Part shown: in pieces, positions 54,960 to 64,000 of the stretch | How the letters are laid out: each line of letters starts with the position of its first letter | Position numbering within the stretch: position 1 is the stretch's first letter | Source of the DNA: Amborella trichopoda | Lineage: Eukaryota; Streptophyta; Magnoliopsida; Amborellales; Amborellaceae | DNA length: 64,000 bases | Direction: 5' to 3' | Assembly (NCBI RefSeq): GCF_000471905.2 | Contig: NW_006499296.1 | Location: forward strand, 713,036-777,035 | Notes under the pieces: model-generated | Seen by the model: only the letters and a program-made list of their open reading frames with translations | Told to the model about the DNA's origin: nothing | Database searches by the model: none | Program-made: the position numbers and the translations under genes

Positions 54960-57900
54960 GTGTGCAATGGCCGCCATGGGTAAATAAGTAAAACCAACCT
55001 CTCCATCCATATCTTGCCTTGTGTGATAGTGCTCTGCCCTTATATGTTGGACTTATTATGGAATCTTGGCTCCATTGCATTATAGACAGCCACACATAAT
55101 TCTAATAGTCCCACGATTCAAAGGATTATAGCCAAGTTGATTAAGAAATTTTCTAATCCAAATTGCCTCTTTTGATGCCCATGTTGTTGGAAATATGGCC
55201 CATCAAACTCTTTATCTCAAGAATTTTGTTTTTTTCAATAATGGTACAAAAGCCATATTGAATAGTATATGTGAAATCCGGGGTGGTTGACATGAGACAA
55301 TGACATATATTAATATCTATTTTGGAGCTTTTATATGATGTTGTACTGGAGGGAAAACCCAGTGTCACTAGCGGGAAAACCTAATGATTGGATTCTTTGT
55401 AAGAATTATTATTTTTTATATCATAGATGTACAAAATTATTTAATTTCTAAATAGCTTTTATCAAGTTGTAGGAATACTTGAATGACATCTTATTATGAG
55501 AGTCGTTAGTGCACTAATGACAGGTTTAGCTCATTGCATAGGATTAACAGTTTGGTGACAACTTGTTAATCTTAATTGGCTGCACTTAAGGAAATTAAAG
55601 CAGGAATTATGTTTGGATCTCAACTCCTTTAGATCATGAATGTGAGAGTTACAAAATATGGTTCTCTATAAATAGAGGTTAACCGCTCAAGTAAAATAGA
55701 GAAAGATAAAAGAGGTGAATGAGCTTCATCAAGAGGACTCTCGAGATAGCCTGTCACCTGATGGTTGGTCTATAAGTTTTGGTATGGAACTTTAAATCTC
55801 TTGTGTGATTTAAAGGCAGATCCGAATAAGTTGTTTATTTATTTATTTATTTATTTATTTTCATTATTGGGACTAACACATGCATCATGCCATATATAGT
55901 AGATACAGCCATTAAGTTTTGTTTTATAGAACACCATGAGATAGCCCCACCATCATACATTAAAAGATATCTTAAGGTAGATTTCAATTCATATAGGTCC
56001 CCTAGGAAATTGGCATTTCAATATCAAAAAACAAATAATTCATTGACATCCCCATAATTGAGTTCATAATTATGTATTCCCTTTAAGTATCCAAATATTC
56101 TATTGACTGCTTTCCAACGTTCCAATCCAGAATTACTTTGGCTGAAATCTCCCAATTACGAATTAACAAAATCTAAACCCGACTCTTTCCATTATTTCTC
56201 TCTTCATCATTTCTCAAATGCATACTCAAACTTAGTTTAGTTTTCTTTTCCACGAGGGTGAACCAGTTTGCACTCGTTGAGATTAGCGAAGCATTCGGGT
56301 TGCTCGCTCTCTTATATCTTTATTCTCTACACAAAAGAGGCTTCACCCATGTCTTTCATATTGAAGTTATCTGATACCAAGCATTTTGTTTCCCTTACGG
56401 TGTTTAAGGAGTTACTAGCCAATAGCATATCTTCCACATACAACATAAAAAATGACGATCACTCCTACTAACCTTAATATAAATGCAATTATCCTCATTG
56501 GGTTTGAATAGACGTTTGACTGAGGATTGGTGAAATCTAATGAACCACCTCCTTAATGCCTGTTTCAAACCATACAAGGATTTACTAAGTTTATACTCAA
56601 GTTTCTCCTTCGTATTTACTCCAAAACCTTCGGGTTGGTTCATATAAATTTCTTTTTTCTAGGTCTCCATTAAGGAAAGCAATTTTAACATTCATTTGAT
56701 GGAGTTCAAGGTCTAGGTATGCAGTGATAGCTAGGATAATCCAAATGGATGCCATTTTAGCAATTGGGGAGAAAGTATCATAGTAAGTTATAACTTCTTC
56801 TTGTACGAACCCTTTAGCTACCAACATTGGCTTATATTTCTCTAAGTGGCGCTTGAAGTTTAGTTTCTTTTTAAAGACCCACTTGCACCCTATGGCCTTT
56901 CGATTGGGTGATAGGTGAACTAACTCCCATACTCAATTTTTAGGTATAAAATTCATCTCATCTTCTGTAGCCTCTCTCCATTGTTTTCTCTCAGGAAAAT
57001 AAATGGCATTTTGGTACGTGGTAAATTCATGGTCAAGTTCCTCACTTATTCTCTCATAGACCTCACCTAGATAGGCGAAGAACTTAAGCGTTCATCTTAC
57101 TCTTTGACATCTCCTAGGTAGGTTCATAGGTATGGATGAATTCTCTACTAGTTTGTCCCTCTCTATCTCATAGAAATCTACTTGCTCGTGAATCACTTTC
57201 TCTCAAGGAATTCATTCTTAAGGAAATGCGCATCACAACTTTCTATTATATTGCCATTGGACAAGTCATGAAACTGGTAACCCCTACCATTAGTTGGTAA
57301 GGCAATAAAAACACATTTAGTGGGTTTAGTGGGGTTAGATTCTAGTTTACTCATATTTTATGAAGGTATCAAAACATGGGCTGAACATCCCAAAATTTTG
57401 AGGTACTTGATGGTGGGAAGATATCACAGATAAAGTTGAAGTAACCATGGGAGTAGTTAATGATGTAAGCAGCATTTAGGAGTGCCTCTCCCCAAAATTC
57501 TAACCCAAGTTTGACTGTACCCAACATACTTTGTATCATCTCAATTAGTATCATATTCCTTCTTTCGGCAACTCCATTTTATTGTGGTGAATAAAGCATA
57601 TGGTGGTTTTACTCTATTCTATATACAATATTCATGAAAAACTTGCGAAGTGTACTCTCCACCCCAGTTCGTTCTGAAGATTGTTTTTTTTATTTCTGTT
57701 TCGTTCTCAACCTCATCTTCGTACTCGTAGAACTTTCTTAAGGCTTCATTTTTATTTTGGAAGAGGTATGTTAGATATAGGGGGAGTGATCATCAATATA
57801 AATGATAAAATATCTCATGTGTCCTTCAGAGGGCACACTATTATTCGAATGAATATACACTTCAGTTCCCTTCAAAATTACAACCTAACCGGCAGCACTC

Positions 57901-58150
57901 ATTTAGACACGGAAATCAATTTATTTCTCATCCTTGGAGTATATAGTGTCTTTCAAGATTAAGATATCTCCATTAGCAACTATAAGCACGTATTACCAAT
58001 TCCAAGAACTTGTTCCCTTTGAGTTCCACCCACAAAAATGTGTTAAGAGTGCCGGGCTTGATCTCATGAAAATTACGAAATTTATTCATGGTATTACTCA
58101 CATGAACCATAGCACCTGAATCTAGGCACTACGTATGTATCCTTTCATCT
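54960..58150 (-). pseudogene. Ty1/Copia pol relic, interrupted by a solo LTR
   Basis: Read from right to left: CLDSGAMVHVSNT is the protease active site (near 58115). Integrase C-terminal blocks such as MIQSMLGTVKLGLEFWGEAL lie at 57545-57480. Reverse transcriptase has LVAKGFVQEE (near 56820), HQMNVKIAFLNGDLE (near 56690) and LSKSLYGLKQA (near 56585). RNase H has YLKGIHNYEL (near 56080) and GGAISWCSIKQ (near 55945). After the LTR at 55185-55878, RNase H resumes with SKEAIWIRKFLNQLG (near 55170-55125) and HIRAEHYHTR (near 55025). Frameshifts and stops occur throughout, and no flanking LTRs were found. It is a different, independent copy from the element at 32013. Confidence 0.85.
55185..55878 (+). 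mobile_element. Solo LTR nested in the Copia relic
   Basis: It starts TGTTGGAAATATGGCC and ends ACTAACA, with inverted TGTT/AACA termini. A promoter-like TATAAATAGAGG lies at 55667-55678. The flanking 5 bp are CATGT (55180-55184) and CATGC (55879-55883), one mismatch. The RNase H coding homology on the opposite strand stops at one edge and continues at the other, which fixes both ends. Length 694 bp; no internal coding region remains, as expected after LTR-LTR recombination. Confidence 0.75.
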
Positions 58151-58166
58151 CCTATTATTGTTTTAT

Positions 58167-58541
58167 GGGTGCAGTTTGGATAGATCCTAGGCTCTAAAAT
58201 CAAATAAGACCATACCTTCAAATAGTGCCGAGAAATATCGTTTCAATTCTGGAAATCTTTGTGATAGCCTTAAAATATATTTTTATCTTTATTTATAAAG
58301 TTTAAAGGTTCAAAAATAGTGCAGATCAATAGATCTATGAAAACTTGAAAATCTTGAAAAGTGGCAGTCCAAAAATACATTACAAAATATACTATTTCCA
58401 AAACTTGAGATCCATTTTTTTTTTTATGTCCATGTATCTTGATGTCGAGATGATCAATTTGAAGATATTTGAACATCAAAAGAACCTCTTCTAGTGAAAA
58501 TTTTTAGATAAGCTCAAATTTGATTGTTTTAAACTTTTCCC
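58167..58541. mobile_element. MITE family A copy with perfect 9-bp target duplication, next to the Copia relic
   Basis: TTGTTTTAT at 58158-58166 and 58542-58550 flank the element. It starts GGGTGCAGTTTGGATAGATC and ends GTTTTAAACTTTTCCC. It belongs to the GGCTCTA subfamily (CCTAGGCTCTAAAATCAA near the left end). Length 375 bp, no coding frame. Confidence 0.88.
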
Positions 58542-58884
58542 TTGTTTTATTAGTATTTCATTGTACACTCCCAGTATTTCCCAGACCATTCGTGCCGCAC
58601 ACATTCACATCATAAGTATGGAGCGAAAAAAAGGGATTAGAGTTTACCAAATAGACCCTAGGTGTTGGTCCATTTAGGATCCCGGCCCGGCTCTCTTCCT
58701 CGGCCTCAAAGAAGAAGGTCATGTCCTCAACGGAAAGGGGATTATCACGTGCGACTAAGTTGGCCAAGAAATTCTCTCAAGGGAGAGCGAGTGGACAAAA
58801 CTAGGGTGGTTTGAGTCGGGGCATCAAATGACATGCCAACGGCTTCCGCTCCTTTTATCATGTGCCTAAAATTGGGGTAAGGTT

Positions 58885-59400
58885 TCTATGCTTCTCCTAC
58901 AACATAGAGGATTTATGCTTTCCCTACCATCCAGCCGTCAAATTTTGATCAAGAGAGCAACTCATCATTTGATCTTAGATCCGACGTCTCATAGTATTTT
59001 ATTTTTAATTTTTTTATACAAATTGTATGAATATGAAATTTGGTATGTGCCATCTTCTCAATGGGGCGCACCTATAAAAAAATATTAAAAATAATTTTTC
59101 AATGAAATATAATGATCAAAATACCCTTTGAAACTTTCATAGGTATTTTGATCATTTTATTTTATTAAAAATATTATTTTTATATTTCTTGCTAGTGCAA
59201 GTTTAATAGAGGATTGGACTTCCAAACTTTGATGTCAAAATAGTTTATCGAAAAATAATTAAAAATAAAATAGTGTAGAAACGTAACATTGTGATTGGAG
59301 CAATCTTAGCTCTCCATTGGAGCAATCTTAGCTCTCCATTCAGAATGGAATGTTGGATAAGGAGAAGTATATAAGTTTTATGTTATAGGAGAAACATGGA
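58885..59400. mobile_element. TIR-bearing non-autonomous element, family C copy 2
   Basis: The left terminus TATGCTTCTCCTACAACATA is matched by the complement of the right terminus (CATGTTTCTCCTATAACATA), with further pairing inward for about 50 bp. The whole is the inverse of 26536-27010. A 26-bp unit (GGAGCAATCTTAGCTCTCCA) is duplicated at 59297-59340. Confidence 0.7.
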
Positions 59401-61563
59401 AAGCTTGCCCCCCAAAATTTCTTACATGATCCCCGATCCTAGCATGCTCAGGCATCCGATAGTCAAACAACTTCCTCATGATCATAATTTTTCGGGGATA
59501 AAGGGGTTGTATCATAGGTCTTCTCCATTTTCTTCCAAAACTTCTTTTGCCGGCCGACCACCTCTCATGCTCTAGTATATGCATGACATGTAGTCGGTAA
59601 TAGAATATTCATGGTGGTTCGTTTCGGCCTCACCCAAATAGTATAGGGATCCTGGGTCACTTGGGTAGCATTGGATCTAGGCTATGAAGAGGGTATTGGG
59701 TGATAAGTGGAACCAGCCCCTCCTCAAGCCACCATATCCAACTTTTCTTCTCCAGGTAATTAGAGCCATCGAATTACTCATCCTTGAGTAGTTCGGTTGG
59801 TATTGCCTTGGAAACCATAATCAAGCACTAGAGCACTCTCCTAAATACAATTTAAACTCAAGAAAACTGAAACTAGGGACCTTTCTTAGATAACACTTGA
59901 TCGTGTACAGAACCATGTCCGACTTCAAAAAAATCTCTTACAATGGACTACACAACTTCAAAATACAACTCAATTATATGACATTACTTTCAACTTCAAC
60001 CACTTACAAATGAATTGCAGCATTAAAAACATTTATATACTAGAAAAAATACAAGGATTACAACTCTTTACATAGGTCCAGCAAAGCCCAAATAAAACTA
60101 CATGAGGAGATTTGAGTATACACCTCTTAAAACTCTTTTAAGTGCTACAAAATACAGTACAATACAAATGCAAGGCAAAAGTACACATCAATTCCAATTA
60201 TATAAACTCCATGAAGCTCAATTTTCACACAAATAAAATAATACTCGAGTGCTCAATGGATTTTGAACATGGGATGCTCAATAGATTTTGAACATGGGAA
60301 ACCAAAGGTCAAGTCCTTTGTGGACGGTTTATAGCCAACGACTTTGTTGCATACCATGAAATGACATATTCAGCTTGCACCAAGATCTTGATGGGAAGAA
60401 CTTTGGCACTTTACATCAAAGAAGCAGCTCAAGCATTTTGATGAAAATTGTGGGAAATAGTGGGAGAAAATCAGCTCAAAATAGCTCTCAATTTGATGAT
60501 GAAGTGTGTATGTAGTTTATGCGAGGAAAAGCTTTAGTATAGCTACCATTTGAAATTTCACAAAATTAAAATATCAAGGAGGAGATTGAATTGACTAATT
60601 TGAATCCGAAAGTTATAGAGAAACCAAAGAACTACGGATCAAATCAAATAAACCATAACTTATTTGAACAAATTGCCAAAGGACAAATCAATCCAATGCG
60701 CCTTGACATCACCACCGCATCATGCTCTTGTAGCAATGATGTCCACGTAGCACCCGTTGGCCATTTGAACGTCCTGTGAGACCTAAAGGTATGTGCCCTT
60801 GTCATTTCTCAAAATAATTTCAAAATACTCATTATTTACTCCAAAAAATATTCAAAAGAATTATCAAACTTTCCCAAAATTCTCCGAAGCATACACTTTT
60901 ACTTTGACATCACATAAAAATATCAATGAAAAAAATTAAGATTCCATAAAGATGAGTAGGATATCAAAGAGTCCCACTTGACTAGACCCAAAATCCAAAG
61001 TCATTTTCTCAGGATGACATAACAAGTTCATGACCCATTATCTGGTAAGGACTCATGCTAACTTCTTAAGTCTATCCAATATGTTGCTTTGGATTTTCAA
61101 AATACAATGGAGCTCAAATGCACCCGAAAGACGAGCACTCTTGTGGATGCAAAGGTCCACTCATAGCACCTGTACATTCTTCCAAGTGGATCAACTATAT
61201 AAACGCCGCTTTCCATTTGGGACCATACATGCGCATGCAATGAAAAGGTCGGTTAGGGATGTACATCCATATCCTCTCAAAGCCATTAACATATATTGCT
61301 CCAGCGTCCTCAATACTCGATGGTTCTCGTCACCGTGGTCACCACAAAATATGCGAAATATGCAATTCAACCCTGATTACAAGTAGTGCTAAATGCTCTC
61401 GATGCCTCTCGTTCTCATTTCTCATGACATGAGAATTGTGACTCGGTCCCAGTATGCCAAGATCCAGAGTCCCATCACTCTCGCTTACTCCTATTGTGAT
61501 AAAGAACTATAAGATAATAGAATTCAAAGACTTAGAAGGCCAAAACTAAAACAGCCTCGATGG
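59401..61563. other. Long stretch without a recognised gene
   Basis: Open frames of 62-118 residues (for example 61030-61386, plus) show no motif, splice pattern or homologous copy in the window. A short direct repeat (GCTCAATGGATTTTGAACAT / GCTCAATAGATTTTGAACAT) occurs near 60253 and 60279. Confidence 0.35.
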
Positions 61564-61565
61564 TT

Positions 61566-61605
<40 letters not shown>

Positions 61606-61606
61606 A
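61564..61606. repeat. (TA)n(GA)n microsatellite
   Basis: About 12 TA units run directly into about 10 GA units. Confidence 0.95.
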
Positions 61607-62350
61607 AGAAGTGCAATTAGCTACGAATGCATCCGTAACTGTAGAGGTAAAGTACACTTTCAAATTATATATATAGGTGCAAGTAGCATACGGATGCATC
61701 CGTAGCTGTAAAGGTAAAATGCACCTTCAAAGTTTATCATGGTATATAATTTTACTGTAAAATGCTCTTAAGATTATCTCAAAATCTATTTTATATCTAA
61801 TTATAAAATTTTAAATTTCAAAATTAGTTAAAATCAAATAGATCTATAAACATATAAAAATCTTGAAATGGACAACGTAGATAATATACACTATTTCTGA
61901 AACTCAAAATCTTTTTATTTTTCATGGTCATAAATTTCAATATCAAGATGATCAATCAAAAGGTGTGGCTTCTATAAGATTGCAAACCTTAAACAATCCA
62001 ATTAAGTCACACCTTTAAATGTTATCATAACATGCAATTCTGTGGTAAAAATTCTTAGTATTATCTTAAAATCTATTTTAATAACTTGAAAGTTTTAAAT
62101 TCCAAAAATGGTTAAAATTAAATAGATCTATAACTATATGAAAATCTTAGAAAATAAACGATCTAGATAATATGTTGCAAGATGCACCATTTCCGGGATT
62201 CAAAAACTTTTTTTTTTCATATTCATAAATCTCGATGTCGAGATGATTGATTAGAGGGCTTTTTCAACATTAAAACAACATTTCCAAAAGATTTTTCAGA
62301 TGCACATGTGATTCCACATTTTTAAGGTTGCAACCTTATATAAACTTTTC

Positions 62351-62352
<2 letters not shown>
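61607..62352. mobile_element. Two family A MITEs, one inserted in the other
   Basis: The outer copy runs from about 61690 (CACCTTCAAAGTTTATCATG) to GATGATCAATCAAA at 61960. There a second copy begins GGTGTGGCTTCTATAAGA (61962) and runs to GCAACCTTATATAAACTTTT (62329-62348) followed by CCC. The outer copy does not resume afterwards. Before them a segment of about 50 bp with GCATCCGTA-CTGTA-AGGTAAA occurs twice (61627-61660 and 61697-61730). Confidence 0.65.
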
Positions 62353-62381
<29 letters not shown>

Positions 62382-62592
62382 CTATNNNNNNNNNNNNNNN
62401 NNNNNNNNNNNNNNNNNNNNNNNNNNNNNNNNNNNNNNNNNNNNNNNNNNNNNNNNNNNNNNNNNNNNNNNNNNNNNNNNNNNNNNNNNNNNNNAACTAA
62501 CTTAAAACTAAACTAACTTACTTAAACGTAATTTACTTAGTATAGTCACTATAGTGTATACTACTATTAGTTAGTACTACTATATAACTTAC

Positions 62593-62636
<44 letters not shown>

Positions 62637-62664
62637 CGTTTCAGTTTTTTTTTTTTTTTTTTTT
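62353..62664. repeat. AT microsatellites, assembly gap (62386-62494) and poly-T
   Basis: (AT)n fills 62353-62380, followed by 109 Ns, a G-poor A/C/T simple sequence (62495-62596), (TA)n (62597-62632) and a T-run at 62646-62664. No gene can be supported here. Confidence 0.9.
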
Positions 62665-63524
62665 GGGTAGATCACATTGGCCATTAAAATTTTCTGGGGA
62701 GAATCTCGAATAGCTCCCATAACCGCTCATACTTTCTTAGTTGCAAGTATGATCTTTACATGCAAGGGCAAAACATTTTGTACTCTCGCCCCTTCTCTTC
62801 CGATCGAACGCCCCAAAAGGCAATGGATTGAAATATCTTCTGCACTCCACCTAGAATTAAACAACCAACATTACAAAAAAAAAAAAAAAAAGTAAATAAC
62901 CCAGAAATGGTGGTCCATGACAGCCACCGGCCCTTTTTAAAAAAAATATTCAACATAGACCAGCGCTTTAAAGTAAACAATAACCTAAAAATGGTGGTCC
63001 ATGAGGGTCCACGACTGTCAAATTTTAAACATAATACATAAATCAGAAGTAAACAAAAAGCCGGTTCCCAGTTATGTGAGGCAAAGCAAGAGTCCAGTTA
63101 TGTGAGGCAAAGCAAGAGTCATGACGATGGGATGGCTGTGAAGATATTGAGGAGTGTGTATAAAGGGCAGGCAATCAATGATCCAGTCAGCCAACAGTAG
63201 CCACCACTCCACTCCACTCCGTTGCCCAACACAAATACACCAACAGAACATTACATATGGCCCCGCAATCCCAGTGTGCCTCATTTGAAGTTAGAACACA
63301 TCAACAATCGATCGTACAAAACCCAAATATTCAAATCCTCTCCCTTTCCCTCTCCCTCTCCCTCTCCCACACACGCACACACACATCAAGACATACAAAT
63401 GCACAACTCGGTACGCATGGCAAATGCATGCATTATATGTATGGTGCAATTTGATGATGCATGGCCAACAAGAACAGACGCATGCATCACAAAACAACAT
63501 ACAATAGGTCAGAGCTTGAAATAC
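62665..63524. other. DNA downstream of the RGG-protein gene, no gene recognised
   Basis: A 27-bp unit (CCAGTTATGTGAGGCAAAGC) is duplicated at 63068-63121, and AAATGGTGGTCCATGA occurs twice (62904, 62988). A CTCTCCCTTTCC tract lies at 63338-63367. The short frames show no motif. Part of this may be 3' UTR of the minus-strand gene at the right edge. Confidence 0.4.
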
Positions 63525-63604
63525 TAAGCACTCACCTGAAAATTTAAATATTAAGCACTCACCTAAAAAATTCAAATTATAAGCACTCACCTGAAAATTT
63601 CAAG
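63525..63604. repeat. Three 27-28-bp repeats carrying splice-donor-like sequence on the minus strand
   Basis: TAAGCACTCACCT begins at 63525, 63552 and about 63579. On the minus strand each unit reads TTTTCAGGTGAGTGCTTA or TTTTTAGGTGAGTGCTTA, a near-perfect CAG/GTGAGT donor. It lies about 230-310 bp past the stop codon of the RGG-protein exon. Confidence 0.8.
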
Positions 63605-63835
63605 TTAAGCAGCAATTTGGAGTTTATCCACTCCTGCCTCTATAAAAAACCATTCACATGATTAATTAAAACTCGACCCACCTCATCGATTGCAAGCAAG
63701 AGAAGGATAAAAAGAGTTCACTATAAGTTCACACAAAACCTACCTTAAGCTCCCATTTGGTTACAACTCCTTCGAATACAAATCAACAAGTGACCATATT
63801 CCTAGTACATATAAAGCTTGGCGCAGGAAGCCTCC

Positions 63836-63953
63836 TCAGTAAGGGCGAGAACGTTGCCCACCATGATGGTGCCTATCAGGCCCCGAACCCCCACCATCTC
63901 TGTAATTATCTCTGCGTCGATCTCCCCCACCACCATAACCACCTCTGCCACCC
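63836..63953 (-). CDS. Last coding exon of an RGG-box RNA-binding protein (partial, runs off the window)
   Basis: Behind an acceptor-like CAG (63956-63954), the minus strand reads in one frame GRGGYGGGGDRRRDNYRDGG, then GSGPDRHHHGGQRSRPY and a stop at 63838-63836. Arg-Gly-Gly repeats with Tyr/Asp and an RPY end are typical of the C-terminal tail of FUS/TAF15-type RNA-binding proteins (RRM plus RanBP2 zinc finger plus RGG). That full identity is inference, since only this exon is in the window. Such proteins bind RNA and act in transcription and splicing in the nucleus. The intron continues to the right edge. The adjoining frame beginning MKYQALYCV is a shadow in another frame. Confidence 0.7.
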
Positions 63954-64000
63954 CTGTTTCATGTACACAATATAGAGCTTGATACTTCATTGACGAATTT

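Noticed and set aside
63802-63990. 62-residue minus-strand frame starting MKYQALYCV
   Set aside because: It is an out-of-frame reading across an intron-exon junction. The frame giving GRGGYGGGGDRRR with a stop is the biologically sensible one.

Overview
This window is nuclear DNA of a land plant, almost certainly a seed plant. It is AT-rich, its introns reach nearly 5 kb, it is full of old, broken transposons and simple-sequence tracts, and it carries a plant-type 7SL (SRP) RNA gene behind a USE + TATA promoter. Four runs of N mark a scaffolded assembly. I cannot name the species.

The backbone is a tandem array of three copies of one six-exon gene, all on the minus strand. The gene encodes a cinnamoyl-CoA-reductase-like NAD(P)-dependent reductase (atypical/extended SDR, DFR/CCR superfamily). 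Copy 1 (4761-11307) and copy 2 (14760-21280) have intact frames of 324 and 322 residues when joined at GT/AG sites. Copy 3 (43986-48522) is broken: it has a stop inside the catalytic YxxxK motif, a lost splice acceptor, and a 557-base assembly gap over exons 1-3. The duplicated unit includes intron 4, the 3' flank and up to 3 kb of 5' flank, and traces of it run through 4.06-12.83, 14.4-24.3 and 42.25-51.4 kb.

Between copies 2 and 3 lies about 18 kb of inserted DNA: a LINE RNase H tail (24.5-25.1 kb); a 7SL RNA gene followed by broken, rearranged 7SL copies (28.55-29.78 kb); an AT-rich repeat (about 29.9-31.0 kb); and a Ty1/Copia element with both LTRs, PBS, PPT and a 5-bp target duplication (32013-40371). 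That element's 5' LTR holds a 184-bp MITE with a 9-bp target duplication, and its 3' LTR has the matching empty site. A LINE RNase H remnant with a 43-bp triplication follows at 40.7-41.1 kb.

To the right of the array a minus-strand Copia relic (about 54.96-58.15 kb) is split inside RNase H by a solo LTR in the opposite orientation. A non-autonomous DNA transposon family of about 375-390 bp recurs at least ten times; two copies have perfect 9-bp target duplications. Other families are a fold-back MITE, a TIR family with inverted copies at 26.5 and 58.9 kb, and hAT-like elements with TAGGGGTGGCAA ends. The far left (1-2250) is a minus-strand Ty3/Gypsy gag remnant. The far right edge carries the last coding exon of an RGG-box RNA-binding protein on the minus strand. 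No tRNA, rRNA or CRISPR was seen. I found nothing clearly outside known classes; the most unusual items are the 7SL cluster, the reductase array and the nested insertions.
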